Source: Pseudonocardiales bacterium
GTDB lineage: Bacteria; Actinomycetota; Actinomycetes; Mycobacteriales; Jatrophihabitantaceae
Direction: 5' to 3'
Assembly: GCA_030840295.1 (NCBI GenBank)
Contig: JAVEET010000157.1
Span: 1-44,781, forward strand
Length of the DNA stretch: 44,781 bases
Positions 1-9,478 of the stretch are shown piece by piece. A program made the position numbers and the translations under genes. Below the pieces are notes generated by a model, which did not search any database, was not told where the DNA came from, and was given only the letters and a program-made list of their open reading frames with translations. Each line of letters begins with the position of its first letter. The first letter of the stretch is position 1.

Positions 1-2
1 GA

Positions 3-1199
3 AAGCGGGTGGTCGCGGTGGGCTGCCTGGCCGAACGCTACGGGGACCAGCTGGCCGAGGCGCTGCCCGAGGCCGACGCAATCCTGGGTTTTGACTCCTA
101 TTCGTCCATCGACGACCGGCTCGAGGACGTGCTGGCCGGGCGCCCGATCGCACCGCATCACCCCGCGGACCGCCGCACCCTGCTCCCCATCAGCCCCGCG
201 CAACGGCCTCAGGCGGTGTCGGAGGTCGCAGTGCCGGGGCACCAATGGGGTCCGACCGCCGCCCGCAAACGATTGGACGACTCGCCGGTCGCGTATCTCA
301 AACTGGCGTCGGGCTGCGACCGGCGTTGTACCTTCTGTGCCATCCCCTCGTTCCGGGGTGCCTTCGTGTCTCGTGCGCCGGCTGATGTATTGGCCGAGGC
401 GGAGTGGCTAGCCGGCAGTGGCGTTCGCGAGCTGGTTCTGGTCAGTGAGAACTCGACCTCCTACGGCAAGGACCTCGGTGACCTGCGGGCCCTTGAGACG
501 CTGTTACCCCAGGTCGCCGGAGTCGAGGGCATCGAACGCGTCCGGGTGTCCTACCTCCAGCCAGCCGAGCTGCGACCTTCCTTGCTGCAGGTGATTGCCC
601 AGACTCCCGGTGTGGTCCCGTACTTCGACCTGTCCTTTCAGCACGCGAGCACCCCGGTGCTGCGCCGGATGAAGCGTTTCGGCTCCACCGAGTCCTTCGT
701 CGACCTGCTCGATCAAGCCCGAACGGTCGCGCCTACGGCAGGTGCCCGCAGTAACGTGATCGTCGGTTTTCCGGGCGAGACCGAGGCGGATCTGGCCGAG
801 CTCGAGCGATTCCTCACGCTGGCCCGACTCGACGTGGTGGGGGTGTTCGGATACTCCGACGAGGAGGGCACCGACGCGGCCGGCTTTGACGGCAAACTCG
901 CTCCGGAGGTGATCGCCGCACGGGTCGAGCGGGTCAGTGCCCTGGCCGACGAGCTGGTCAGTCAGCGGGCGGAGGACCGGATCGGTGAGCTGATCGAGGT
1001 CCTGGTCGAGGAGATTCTCGACGGTGAGGTGACCGGTCGAGCGGCCCACCAGGCTCCGGAGACCGACGGCGCCGTCACGTTGACCGGATCGCCGTCGACG
1101 TTGGGTGCCCTGCGCCGCGGTCACCTGGTCCGGGCCGAGGTCACTGACAATTCCGGCGCCGATCTCATCGCAGAGGTCGTCGCCGGATCCGCCCGATGA
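3..1199 (+). CDS. rimO: Ribosomal protein S12 methylthiotransferase RimO (5' partial)
   Basis: Radical-SAM enzyme that adds a methylthio group to the conserved aspartate of ribosomal protein S12, using two [4Fe-4S] clusters and SAM. The gene is open to the left edge of the window, so the first part of the N-terminal MTTase domain is missing; the GTG at position 9 is an internal codon. The visible part has the end of the MTTase domain (VGCLAERYG), the radical-SAM motif CDRRCTFC (cysteine codons at 314, 326, 335), the FPGET segment near 770, and a C-terminal TRAM-like domain from about 980. MiaB at 14412 is a paralogue with the same architecture; RimO is favoured here because the gene precedes pgsA and the sequence [18 protein letters not shown] is typical of that subfamily. 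The stop overlaps the pgsA start by four bases (ATGA), so the two are translationally coupled. Confidence 0.93.
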   Translation, partial: KRVVAVGCLAERYGDQLAEALPEADAILGFDSYSSIDDRLEDVLAGRPIAPHHPADRRTLLPISPAQRPQAVSEVAVPGHQWGPTAARKRLDDSPVAYLKLASGCDRRCTFCAIPSFRGAFVSRAPADVLAEAEWLAGSGVRELVLVSENSTSYGKDLGDLRALETLLPQVAGVEGIERVRVSYLQPAELRPSLLQVIAQTPGVVPYFDLSFQHASTPVLRRMKRFGSTESFVDLLDQARTVAPTAGARSNVIVGFPGETEADLAELERFLTLARLDVVGVFGYSDEEGTDAAGFDGKLAPEVIAARVERVSALADELVSQRAEDRIGELIEVLVEEILDGEVTGRAAHQAPETDGAVTLTGSPSTLGALRRGHLVRAEVTDNSGADLIAEVVAGSAR

Positions 1200-1801
1200 C
1201 GCATCTGGAACCCCGCTCGGATCCGATCGCGGACCCGGTGACCACCGTGTCGGTGTGGAACATCGCCAACGGACTGACGATGCTCCGGCTGGTTCTCGTC
1301 CCGTTCTTCGCGGCTGCGTTGTTTCACACTGACGGGCACTCCGGCGCCTGGCGAGCAGTGGCCTGCGTCATCTTCGCGGTAGCCAGCCTGACGGATCTGG
1401 TCGACGGCGATCTTGCGCGCAAGCGGGGATTGATCACCGAATTCGGCAAGCTGGCTGATCCGATCGCGGACAAGGCGCTCATCGGTACTGCCCTCGTAGG
1501 CCTGTCGATGCTCCGCGAGCTGGCATGGTGGGTGACCGTGGTGATCCTGGTCCGGGAAGTCGGCGTCACGTTGCTCCGCTTCTGGGTGATCCGGCACGGC
1601 GTGATCGCGGCGAGCCGGGGCGGCAAGCTCAAGACCATGGTGCAGGCCTGGGCCATCGGGCTGCTGGTGCTCCCGCTCTCAGGAACCTGGCACGCGATTG
1701 CGACCGGGGTGATGATGGCCGCCCTGGTGCTGACGGTACTGACCGGTTTGGATTACATTGTGCGGGCTTTCACCCTGCGACGCACTCGCCCGCTGGCCTG
1801 A
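1196..1801 (+). CDS. pgsA: CDP-diacylglycerol--glycerol-3-phosphate 3-phosphatidyltransferase (PgsA)
   Basis: Membrane enzyme that transfers phosphatidyl from CDP-diacylglycerol to glycerol-3-phosphate, the committed step to phosphatidylglycerol and cardiolipin. The protein has 201 residues and several hydrophobic segments. The CDP-alcohol phosphotransferase signature is complete: D67-x2-D70-G71-x2-A74-R75-x8-G84-x3-D88-x3-D92. The start overlaps the rimO stop by four bases. A GTG around 1249 would give a shorter N-terminus starting near [12 protein letters not shown]. In many actinobacteria cinA follows pgsA; here the next gene is clgR, as in M. tuberculosis. An exact substrate call within the CDP-alcohol transferase family (PG-phosphate versus related synthases) rests on context. 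Confidence 0.93.
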   Translation: MTHLEPRSDPIADPVTTVSVWNIANGLTMLRLVLVPFFAAALFHTDGHSGAWRAVACVIFAVASLTDLVDGDLARKRGLITEFGKLADPIADKALIGTALVGLSMLRELAWWVTVVILVREVGVTLLRFWVIRHGVIAASRGGKLKTMVQAWAIGLLVLPLSGTWHAIATGVMMAALVLTVLTGLDYIVRAFTLRRTRPLA

Positions 1802-1844
1802 ACCCGGGCCGAAACAGTCACGGAACCTGTTATCGATGGTGATT

Positions 1845-1870
1845 GGAACACGATCCGGGTAGAAACCGTT
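1845..1870 (+). promoter_or_regulatory. Candidate ECF-sigma (SigE-type) promoter of clgR
   Basis: GGAAC at 1845-1849 and CGTT at 1867-1870 are separated by 17 bases, the bipartite form used by SigE/SigH-type ECF sigma factors. The -10 side reads CGTTGTACAGG and is identical over 11 bases to the one upstream of the sigma gene at 41894-41904. In M. tuberculosis clgR is transcribed from a SigE-dependent promoter, which agrees with this location. Transcription would start near 1876, about 105 bases before clgR. Confidence 0.65.
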
Positions 1871-1892
1871 GTACAGGTGTTCAAGCAGTGTT

Positions 1893-1906
1893 GTCGCTGG
1901 CGCGAC
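1893..1906. promoter_or_regulatory. Inverted repeat GTCGC-N4-GCGAC in the clgR leader
   Basis: A perfect 5+5 base dyad lies about 17-30 bases downstream of the predicted clgR transcription start. It resembles ClgR half-sites (CGC...GCG) but has a 4-base spacer, where the published motif as I recall it has five. It could be an autoregulatory operator. Confidence 0.35.
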
Positions 1907-1981
1907 TACGCTGGAGATTGAAAAGTGGTGGTGCGGCATTGAGGTGCTGACAGCACCTTACGAAACGAAGGGGTTATCGCA

Positions 1982-2335
1982 ATGGCAGTTCTGCGCCATG
2001 TAGTGGGCGAGACCCTGCGCGCAGTGCGTCTGCGTCAGCGCCGCACCTTGCGGGAGGTCTCCGCCGCGGCCCGGGTGAGCCTGGGCTACCTGTCCGAAAT
2101 CGAGCGGGGTCACAAGGAACCGTCCTCGGAGTTGCTTGCGTCTATCTGCCAGGCCCTCGACGTTCCGCTGTCCGAGGTCTTCATGGCGGTATCGGACACC
2201 CTGCGCCGACAGGAACGAATGGCTGATCGGGCAATGGTGCTCGGCAGCCGCACGGGTGGCCCGGTCCTCACGCCGGCTCCGCACCTCGACGCTGACGGTC
2301 CGCAGGTGCGGACGTTCCCGACCGTGGCGGCCTGA
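1982..2335 (+). CDS. clgR: XRE-family regulator ClgR
   Basis: DNA-binding transcriptional activator of Clp protease and stress genes in actinobacteria. The protein has 117 residues with one helix-turn-helix domain at about residues 10-65, including the family-typical segment [18 protein letters not shown]. It is close to the usual ClgR length and has no extra domain. A purine-rich stretch (cgaagggg) sits about seven bases before the ATG. pspA follows after a TetR-type gene, and in mycobacteria ClgR activates the adjacent pspA gene; the same membrane-stress module is inferred here. The upstream ECF promoter at 1845-1870 and the dyad at 1893-1906 suggest control by an envelope-stress sigma factor plus autoregulation. 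Confidence 0.9.
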   Translation: MAVLRHVVGETLRAVRLRQRRTLREVSAAARVSLGYLSEIERGHKEPSSELLASICQALDVPLSEVFMAVSDTLRRQERMADRAMVLGSRTGGPVLTPAPHLDADGPQVRTFPTVAA

Positions 2336-2442
2336 TCCGGTCGGAGCAGTCCGCCACCTCGATCAGCGTCCAAGCCTCGACTAAGCGTCGAGACTGTTGG
2401 CGTGTCCGTGGTACAGCTACCGGCGCCGCGCGTCATCGGGCC

Positions 2443-2448
2443 TAACGT
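2443..2448 (+). promoter_or_regulatory. -10 element for a probable leaderless transcript of the TetR-type gene
   Basis: TAACGT fits the actinobacterial -10 pattern TAnnnT and ends seven bases before the ATG at 2456. No ribosome binding site precedes that ATG, so a leaderless mRNA is likely. This also supports 2456 over the in-frame upstream start at 2402. Confidence 0.45.
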
Positions 2449-2455
2449 GGCGTTC

Positions 2456-3157
2456 ATGAGCGCCTCGAACCCTCGTTCCCTTGATCCGCTGTCCGACGCG
2501 CTGTTCCGTCCGACCAGCGATGGCGCGGCGAGTTCGGCCGTCCGGCTGCGCGCGCAGGAAATCAGCCAGCATGGCGGGGTGCCGTCGCGGGCCGGAAATG
2601 CCATGGCGCGCAACCGGGTGGCCATCCTCAATGGCGCGGGCCGGGCGGTGGAACTCAACGGGATCAGCACGTCCATGGCCCAGGTCGCAGCTGCGGCCGG
2701 CGTCGCCAAAGCGACCCTGTACAACCACTTCAGAACCCGTGAGGACGTGCTGAACTCACTGCTGGTGGCTGAGATCGATCGGTTGATCGGCCGGCTCGGG
2801 CACCAGGAGCTATCAGAAGCCCTCCTACAGGCCGCGGTCGCCATCTCCGAGCACCCCTTGCTCGAGGCCCTCGGAGGTGAAGACACCTCCACCCTGGCCG
2901 TCCTGGCCCGGGTCGACGTGCGTTCGACCGGATGGATGCGGGTCGCGGAGGCGACGGGGGTGCTGCTGGCTAGGCACGGCCGCCGAGGCGTTCCCACCGT
3001 TCTGAGATGGCTGTCCTCCTTCATCATCGCACCGGCTGAGGTTTGCGATATCCGGGCCGACGTGGCGGTACTCGTCGCGGGTCTGCCGCCAGTGCGCCAC
3101 GAAGTGGTCGATGCCGCCTTAGATGGGCATGTTCTTGGACCGGCGTCCACGGGATAA
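2456..3157 (+). CDS. TetR/AcrR-family transcriptional regulator
   Basis: A 233-residue regulator. The TetR DNA-binding domain is plain: a first helix with ARNRVAILNGAGRAVE, then the turn-helix segment ending in VAKATLYNHFRTREDVL, in the first half of the protein. The C-terminal part is the variable ligand/dimer domain and shows no recognisable substrate specificity. There is an N-terminal extension of about 50 residues before the HTH. The start at 2456 is preferred because of the -10 element at 2443-2448; GTG 2402 is the alternative. The gene sits between clgR and pspA in the same direction, so a role in the membrane-stress module is possible but unproven. The coding start contains a GAAC-N4-GTTC core at 2467-2478 that resembles half of an SOS operator. 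Confidence 0.82.
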   Translation: MSASNPRSLDPLSDALFRPTSDGAASSAVRLRAQEISQHGGVPSRAGNAMARNRVAILNGAGRAVELNGISTSMAQVAAAAGVAKATLYNHFRTREDVLNSLLVAEIDRLIGRLGHQELSEALLQAAVAISEHPLLEALGGEDTSTLAVLARVDVRSTGWMRVAEATGVLLARHGRRGVPTVLRWLSSFIIAPAEVCDIRADVAVLVAGLPPVRHEVVDAALDGHVLGPASTG

Positions 3158-3254
3158 GGCAGACTGGTCGGTGAAGCGGGCAGCTGTGCTGGGAACCTCG
3201 GCGCGGATGACCGAGTTGAGCAGTTATAGGGACATCGAAAGGTCGTAGAACAGC

Positions 3255-4100
3255 ATGGCTAACGGCTTCGTCAAGGCGTGGAAGTACATGTCTGCCTGGT
3301 TCGGTGCCAAGGTCGATGAGAAGGCCGACCCGAAGATCCAGATCCAGCAGGCCATCGAAGACGCCCAGCGGCAGCATGAGGGTTTGACCCGGCAGGCGGC
3401 CAGCGTCATCGGTAACCAGCATCAGCTCGAACTCAAACTCGACCGTCAGCTCGGTCAGATCGAACAGCTCCAGGCGCAGGCGCGCCAGGCCCTTGTGCTC
3501 GCCGACAAGGCGCGGGCAAGCGGCGACGAGGCGAAGGCTTCGGAGTTTGAGCAGACCGCCGGCGTGCTGGCCAACCAGCTGGTGACGGCAGAGGCCTCTG
3601 TGGGCGATCTCAAGCAGCTGCACGACCAGTCCATCGGCGCTGCGCAGCAGGCGCGGCAGGCGGTTCAGGACAACGCGATGCTCTTGCAGGAGAAGCTCGC
3701 TGAACGGACGAAGCTGCTCAGCCAGCTGGAGCAAGCCAAGATGCAGGAGCAGGTTTCGGCCTCGCTGAACCAGATGAGCGAGCTGGCGGCGCCTCGCAAT
3801 ACCCCGTCGCTGGAAGAGGTGCGGGACAAGATCGAGAAGCGTTACACCAATGCGCTGGGTCAGGCCGAGCTAGCCTCGAATTCGGTGCAGGGCCGAATGC
3901 TGGAGGTCAAGAAGGCCACCACGAACATGGCCGCGCAGTCTCGTCTGGAGGAGATTCGGGCGTCGATGGGCGCCGGATCCGGCGCTGCGCCTACCTCGGC
4001 GATCGGTACCAACCAGCAACCCGCGATAAGCGATGCTCAGCCGGCCCACTCCGTTCCGGCAGATCAGCCGGCTACCCAGAACGCGGAGCCGCAGAACTAG
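3255..4100 (+). CDS. pspA: PspA/IM30-family membrane-stress protein
   Basis: Peripheral inner-membrane protein of the PspA/IM30 (ESCRT-III-like) family, which coats and protects damaged membrane. It has 281 residues. The N-terminus ([27 protein letters not shown], shown here only as a region, residues 1-27) is an amphipathic helix; residues about 28-220 are a long Gln/Ala/Glu-rich coiled coil; the last 45 residues form a low-complexity Pro/Ala/Gln/Ser tail. The actinobacterial form with this tail corresponds to the mycobacterial 35-kDa antigen. The ATG at 3255 is preceded by a weak purine-rich stretch. The stop overlaps the convergent nei2 stop by four bases. Confidence 0.93.
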   Translation: MANGFVKAWKYMSAWFGAKVDEKADPKIQIQQAIEDAQRQHEGLTRQAASVIGNQHQLELKLDRQLGQIEQLQAQARQALVLADKARASGDEAKASEFEQTAGVLANQLVTAEASVGDLKQLHDQSIGAAQQARQAVQDNAMLLQEKLAERTKLLSQLEQAKMQEQVSASLNQMSELAAPRNTPSLEEVRDKIEKRYTNALGQAELASNSVQGRMLEVKKATTNMAAQSRLEEIRASMGAGSGAAPTSAIGTNQQPAISDAQPAHSVPADQPATQNAEPQN

Positions 4101-4885
4101 TCCCCGGCTTGGCAGCTAGGGCAGTAGTACAGCACCCGTTGCATGCTGGGGTCCCCTTGCGCGTCTTGCCGGATCGCGGTTCCGCATCGGCGGCAGCCCC
4201 GACCCGTGCGCCCGTACACGTAGTACTGCTGAGCGGGCTGGGTCCAGCCGGTGGTCGACCGGTTGAAACGACCGATATTGCCCTTTAGCAGCCGCGCCGC
4301 GTCGATGAGCACCGCTTCCAGGTCGGTGGTCCCCGCGATCGTCTGCCACGGATTCAGGCGGTGCAGGAAAAGCAGCTCACACTTGTAGACGTTCCCGATT
4401 CCCGCCACCAAGCGCTGGTCGAGTAGTGCGTCGCCGATGAGACGATCCGGCTGCGCGGTGAAGCGACGGATGCTCTCGGCCACATCGAACTGTGCTGCGA
4501 GCAGGTCCGGGCCAAGGTGCCCGACGACCTCGGATTCGCAAGCCGTATCGATCAGCGAGAGGTCGTGCACCCGATATCCGACAGCGACTGAACTGGCATT
4601 TGCGACCACTGCCCGGATCGCATGACCCGGGCCACCGCGGGGGCGCTGACCGGCCGGATTCACCCGCCAGGCCCCGTCCATGCGCAGATGGCTGTGCAGC
4701 GTTCTCCCATCGGAGAACCGCATCAAGATGTGTTTGCCGACCGGCACGACCTCCCGCACGGTGGTTCCGACTTGATTCGTGAGCGCCAATGACGGTGTCC
4801 GTAGGTCGAACTGAGTGACCGGCCTGCCTTCGAGCGCGGTTCGTAGCCGCTGGGCCGTGAGATAAACGGTGTCGCCTTCAGGCAT
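4097..4885 (-). CDS. nei2: Fpg/Nei-family DNA glycosylase (Nei2-like)
   Basis: Bifunctional DNA glycosylase/AP lyase of the Fpg/Nei family that removes oxidised bases. The 262-residue protein begins MPEGDTV: Pro2 is the catalytic nucleophile and Glu3 the acid. Lys in VGKHILMRF (around residue 50) is the conserved minor-groove lysine, and the helix-two-turn-helix segment is [15 protein letters not shown]. The C-terminal zinc finger has CRRC and CPSC pairs. The MPEGDTV start and the neighbour lhr match mycobacterial Nei2. Only three bases separate the lhr stop from this start, so the genes form an operon. Substrate preference (oxidised pyrimidines) is inferred from the subfamily. Confidence 0.92.
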   Translation of the reverse strand: MPEGDTVYLTAQRLRTALEGRPVTQFDLRTPSLALTNQVGTTVREVVPVGKHILMRFSDGRTLHSHLRMDGAWRVNPAGQRPRGGPGHAIRAVVANASSVAVGYRVHDLSLIDTACESEVVGHLGPDLLAAQFDVAESIRRFTAQPDRLIGDALLDQRLVAGIGNVYKCELLFLHRLNPWQTIAGTTDLEAVLIDAARLLKGNIGRFNRSTTGWTQPAQQYYVYGRTGRGCRRCGTAIRQDAQGDPSMQRVLYYCPSCQAGD

Positions 4886-4888
4886 CTC

Positions 4889-7800
4889 TCAACCCCGTAG
4901 CTGTAGGCCCCGTGGGGATGGCCGGAATCCGGCGGCCTCGAGGGCCGCACCGAGGGCCGACGACGCCACGCGCTGTCCATCGGCAGTCTCGACATGCAGC
5001 TTGCCCAACGCGCCGTCCTTGACACTGACCGCCAGCGCGGCGGCCGCATGTCGAAGCGTGGTCCCGTCGTCCAGGAACGACAGCAGGCTCCGACCGCCGC
5101 GCTCGACGTACAGGACGCAGGCCCCGTCCACCAGAACGACCAGCGCACCGGCTTTACGCGCCGGCTGGTGGCCGCGCTTCCCGTCGTCGGGGTCGGCCTG
5201 GCGGACGCGTTGCGGCCAGGCCAGCGCGGCACCGTAGGGGTTGGCGGTATCGGTTGCCGCCAGCACGATGGCTTCGCCGGGTGGCATCGTCTCCGAGGCC
5301 GCTGACGCGGCGATTCCGCGGAGCCGGTCGACCGCGCCCGACACGCCGAACTGGGCCGCCCCGAGGCCCTCGACGAAATAGCCTCGACGGTAACGACCGG
5401 TTTCTTCGGCCTGCCTCAGCACCGGATACACCGCGGAGAAGCCACCTGGAATTCCTTCCGCGGCCACCTCCCCGCGGGTGAGCAGGCCGTAGCGATCCAG
5501 CAACACCTCGGTGCGCATCAGGGCGCTTCGGGTGTCCTCGATCGCCCGTCGCGGCAACCGGGACCATCGACCCGGGAGCGCCGGCAGGCCTGCACTTCTC
5601 GCGGCGTGCGCGGCGGCGGCGAGCGCACTGCGTGACGGCCGTCCGTACCGACCTCTCGGGGCAGCGGCCCGCCGGGTGTGTGTGGTGCGACCCGACCCGA
5701 GTCGGGTCCGCACCGGGGCCAGGGTGTCGTTGGTGAGCGCACCCGACCAGACAAGGTCCCAGATGGCCGACCCAACATCGCTCTCGCTGATCGTCTCGTC
5801 CTTCATTCGCTCGAGGATGCTTCGAGCGAACAGTGCTTGATCGCCATCGAGTAGCGTGAGAATTGCCTTGTGCAACGGGCTGAATCCTGAATCCGAGATT
5901 GGCGGCAGCAATTCCGCCGCAGCCTCGGCGGGCACCAGGGTGATCCAGCCGTCATTGCGGGCCAGCGAGCCGGAACCCGCCCACAGCACCTCGCCGGCGC
6001 TCGTCAGTTCGTCCAGCATGCTGGGGGAGTAGTCCGAGATCCGGGCCGGCAATACCAGGCTCTCGAGCGCGCTTGCCGGCACCGCCGCGCCCGCAAGTTG
6101 CTCGATCACGCGTACCAGGCCGTCTATCCCGCGGGACCGGCGGCTACCCCCGACGCCCTGCCATTCAGGTAAGAACCGCCCCAGGGTGGCCTGCGGCACG
6201 GGCTCCACCTCTCGCCGCAGCGCCGCCAGTGAGCGGCGGCGGATCGTTCGCAGCATCCCCGCTCCGCAGAACTGACGTCCGGACACGGTGGGAGTGAACT
6301 CGCCTGCAATCACCTGGCCGGTGGCCACCAGGCGGTCCAGACCCGCTGCCACGACCGCCACCCCGAGTCCGAGGCGCGCGGCCGGTTCGCCGACCGTGAA
6401 CGGGCCGTGCGTGCGGGCGTAGCGCGACAACAGGTCGCCGAGGGGATCGGCGACGAGGTCGGTGAAGACCTCGGGAACCCCTACCGGAAGCGCCACGCCG
6501 AGAGCGTCCCGGACCCGGCCGGCATCCTCGATGGCGATCCAGCGCTCCTGGCCGGCGATACGAACGGCCAAGGCCCGGCGACGCGCCTGCAATTGCAGGA
6601 GGTCAGCCGGTACAGCGCCACGTGCGGCCGCCTCGTCGGTGGTGAGATCGCCTACCTCTCGCAGCAGGTCAGCAGTCGGGTCAATGCCCTTGACCTGACG
6701 GTTGACGCTCAGTCGTTGGGCATCAGCGATCGACTCGGCGATGGCGGACTCGTCGAGCAGATCACGGAGGTCCGGTGATCCCATCAGTTCGGCAAGCAAG
6801 GAGGTGTCCAGCGTCAACGCCTGGGCCCGACGTTCGGCCAGTGGCACATCGGCGTCGTAGATGAACATGCCCACATAGCCGAAGAGCAGCGACTGGGCGA
6901 ACGGCGAGGGCATGGAGGTCTCGACGTCGACCAGCCGTACCTGGCGAGACTGCAACTGACGCATCAACTCGACCAGTCCGGGCAGATCGTAAACATCCTG
7001 CAGGCATTCCCGCATGGCCTCGAGGACAACCGGGAACTGGCCGTAGTCCTTGGCCACCTGCATCAGTGCGTTCGCCCGTTGCCGCTGCTGCCACAGCGGT
7101 GACCGGCGGCGCGGATCGCGTTTGGGTAGCAGCAGGGACCGGGCCGCGCACTCGCGGAACCGCGAGGCGAACAGCGCCGAATTCGTGACTTCTGCGGTAA
7201 CCAGCGACTCGATCTCGGTTGGCTCGAAAACGGCCAGGTCGGATCCTGGCGGTTCGGCGGTGGTGTCCGGCAACCGCAGCACGATGCCGTCGTCGGAGTG
7301 CATCGACTGGACGTCCATACCATGCTGTTCACGCAACATGGCGGCGATCGCCAGCGCCCACGGAGCGTTCACCGGCGCGCCGAACGGTGAGTGGATTACG
7401 AGCCGCCAGTCACCCAGTTCATCCCGGAAACGTTCGACCACGATGGTGCGATCGGTCGGCAGCTGGCCGGTGGCCTGGCGCTGCTCCGACAGGTAACTGA
7501 TGAGGTTGCCGGCGGCCCACTCGTCCAAACCGGCATCCCGGGCTCTTTTGAGAGCCTCGGGTTCGGCCGCGGCGTCGAGTTCGCGCACGAATGCGCCCAG
7601 CGCGCGTCCGAGCTCAGCCGGCCGGCCGATCGAATCACCTTTCCAGAAAGGCATCTTGCCGATCTGTCCGGGAGCCGGTGTGACCAGGACCCGGTCGTGG
7701 CTGATGTCCTCGATGCGCCACGACGAGGAGCCGAGTAGGAACACCTCCCCGACCCGGGACTCGTAGACCATTTCCTCGTCCAGCTCACCCACACGCTTAC

Positions 7801-9373
7801 CGGGGCCGTCGGAACTGGCGAGGAAGACCCCGAACATGCCACGGTCCGGGATGGTGCCGCCCGACGTAACGGCCAGCCGCTGAGCCCCGCCGCGACCAGT
7901 CAACTCACCGGTGATTCGATCCCAGACAAGGCGGGGACGCAGTTCAGCGAACGCGTCCGAGGGGTACCGGCCGGCCAACATGTCGAGGACCGCCTCGAGC
8001 GCCGAGTGCGGCAGGGTGGCAAACGGGGCGCTGCGGCGGATCAGGGTTTCGACCTCGGAGACGGTCACCGTTTCCATGGCCACCATCGCAACGATCTGCT
8101 GGGCCAACACGTCGAGCGGGTTGCGCGGGTAACGCAGCGATTCGATCTGACCGGAACGGATGCGCTCGGCGACGACCGCGGATTCGACCAGATCACCGCG
8201 ATACTTGGGAAAGATCACGCCGTAGGACTCGGCGCCTACCTGGTGACCCGCGCGGCCCAGGCGCTGGGTCCCGGCGGCAACCGATGGCGGCGACTCGATC
8301 TGGATCACCAGGTCGACCGCCCCCATGTCGATGCCCAGCTCCAGCGATGACGTCGCCACCACAGCCGGGATTTGGCCCGCCTTGAGTTCCTCTTCGACGA
8401 CCTGGCGTTGCTCCCGCGAGACCGAACCGTGATGAGCGCGGGCCACGATGCCGCGCTCCGGATCGCGCTCGGCGGCCAGGTCGTTCAATTGCGAGGTCAA
8501 CCGTTCGGCGAGGCGCCGGGAGTTTGCGAAGACGATCGTCGATCGATGTGAATCGATGAGATCGAGGACTCGCGCCTCGACGTGCGGCCAGATCGAGGAG
8601 CGCTGCTTGGGATCGGTGTCCTCGCTGACCGGGCCGGTTCCGAGTTCGGTGAAATCCTCCACCGGGACCACGACGGACAGGTTGAGCAACTTCGTCGACG
8701 TCGGAGCCACGACGCTGACCGGCCGGCCGCCGGCGAGGAAGGCGGCTACCTCTTCGATCGGCCGGACCGTTGCCGATAGGCCTATCCGCTGGGCAGGCCG
8801 ACTGAGCAGGACATCGAGGCGCTCCAGGCTAACCGCCAAGTGGGCGCCGCGCTTGGTGGCCGCGACCGAGTGAACCTCGTCGATGATCACCGTCTCGATT
8901 CCGGCGAGCGCCTGCCGAGCGGCGGAGGTCAGGAGAAGGAACAGTGACTCCGGTGTGGTGATCAGAATGTCCGCGCCGTGCCGGGCGAAAGCGCGCCGGT
9001 CCTCGGGCGTGGTGTCGCCGGAGCGGGTGGCGACTCGGACCGCAGGTTCGGCCAGGCCCAAGCGGCGCGCGGCTTGTGAGATCCCGACCAGGGGGGAGCG
9101 GAGATTGCGCTCGACGTCGGCGGCCAAGGCCTTCAGCGGGCTGATGTAGAGCACCCGGCATCGTTGCATGGGGTCGTCGGGAATGGGCAGCGCTGACAGC
9201 CGATCAACGGCCGACAGGAAGGCTGCCAGCGTCTTGCCCGAACCAGTCGGCGCCACGACGAGGGTGTGCTCGCCTTTCGCGATGGCCTGCCAGGCCCCCA
9301 GCTGAGCATCGGTCGGACGTTCGAACGCACCTTCGAACCACGCACGGGTAGCGGGTGAGAAGAGGGTGTCCAC
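4889..9373 (-). CDS. lhr: Large helicase-related protein Lhr (ATP-dependent 3'-5' DNA helicase)
   Basis: Giant SF2 helicase of 1494 residues, close to mycobacterial Lhr (about 1500). It translocates 3'-5' on single-stranded DNA and unwinds RNA:DNA hybrids. Motifs in order: Walker A APTGSGKT (41-48), DEVH motif II (165-168), SAT motif III (200-202), and motif VI in the GTQRLGRAGHQ segment near residue 370. These are followed by winged-helix and Lhr-specific domains and the long C-terminal domain. GTG is the start; the codons before it lack a better candidate. Pairing with nei2 downstream suggests joint action in repair. In mycobacteria the lhr operon is induced by mitomycin C; I see no SOS box in the 105-base gap upstream. 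Confidence 0.95.
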   Translation of the reverse strand: MDTLFSPATRAWFEGAFERPTDAQLGAWQAIAKGEHTLVVAPTGSGKTLAAFLSAVDRLSALPIPDDPMQRCRVLYISPLKALAADVERNLRSPLVGISQAARRLGLAEPAVRVATRSGDTTPEDRRAFARHGADILITTPESLFLLLTSAARQALAGIETVIIDEVHSVAATKRGAHLAVSLERLDVLLSRPAQRIGLSATVRPIEEVAAFLAGGRPVSVVAPTSTKLLNLSVVVPVEDFTELGTGPVSEDTDPKQRSSIWPHVEARVLDLIDSHRSTIVFANSRRLAERLTSQLNDLAAERDPERGIVARAHHGSVSREQRQVVEEELKAGQIPAVVATSSLELGIDMGAVDLVIQIESPPSVAAGTQRLGRAGHQVGAESYGVIFPKYRGDLVESAVVAERIRSGQIESLRYPRNPLDVLAQQIVAMVAMETVTVSEVETLIRRSAPFATLPHSALEAVLDMLAGRYPSDAFAELRPRLVWDRITGELTGRGGAQRLAVTSGGTIPDRGMFGVFLASSDGPGKRVGELDEEMVYESRVGEVFLLGSSSWRIEDISHDRVLVTPAPGQIGKMPFWKGDSIGRPAELGRALGAFVRELDAAAEPEALKRARDAGLDEWAAGNLISYLSEQRQATGQLPTDRTIVVERFRDELGDWRLVIHSPFGAPVNAPWALAIAAMLREQHGMDVQSMHSDDGIVLRLPDTTAEPPGSDLAVFEPTEIESLVTAEVTNSALFASRFRECAARSLLLPKRDPRRRSPLWQQRQRANALMQVAKDYGQFPVVLEAMRECLQDVYDLPGLVELMRQLQSRQVRLVDVETSMPSPFAQSLLFGYVGMFIYDADVPLAERRAQALTLDTSLLAELMGSPDLRDLLDESAIAESIADAQRLSVNRQVKGIDPTADLLREVGDLTTDEAAARGAVPADLLQLQARRRALAVRIAGQERWIAIEDAGRVRDALGVALPVGVPEVFTDLVADPLGDLLSRYARTHGPFTVGEPAARLGLGVAVVAAGLDRLVATGQVIAGEFTPTVSGRQFCGAGMLRTIRRRSLAALRREVEPVPQATLGRFLPEWQGVGGSRRSRGIDGLVRVIEQLAGAAVPASALESLVLPARISDYSPSMLDELTSAGEVLWAGSGSLARNDGWITLVPAEAAAELLPPISDSGFSPLHKAILTLLDGDQALFARSILERMKDETISESDVGSAIWDLVWSGALTNDTLAPVRTRLGSGRTTHTRRAAAPRGRYGRPSRSALAAAAHAARSAGLPALPGRWSRLPRRAIEDTRSALMRTEVLLDRYGLLTRGEVAAEGIPGGFSAVYPVLRQAEETGRYRRGYFVEGLGAAQFGVSGAVDRLRGIAASAASETMPPGEAIVLAATDTANPYGAALAWPQRVRQADPDDGKRGHQPARKAGALVVLVDGACVLYVERGGRSLLSFLDDGTTLRHAAAALAVSVKDGALGKLHVETADGQRVASSALGAALEAAGFRPSPRGLQLRG

Positions 9374-9478
9374 TAGTCCAGTCTGCCTCGTGGGTACGAC
9401 ATCGACGGCCGCCTGTCAGCAGTCCGGCTCCGGTGGGTCGAGCAGGGTGGCTAGCCCCGGGGAGGGTGGCGGATTTGG

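Noticed and set aside
2465-2480. SOS-box-like TCGAAC-CCTC-GTTCCC at the start of the TetR-type gene
   Set aside because: The GAAC-N4-GTTC core is perfect, but the right arm differs from GTTCGA at two positions and it lies inside the coding start; too weak to call alone.
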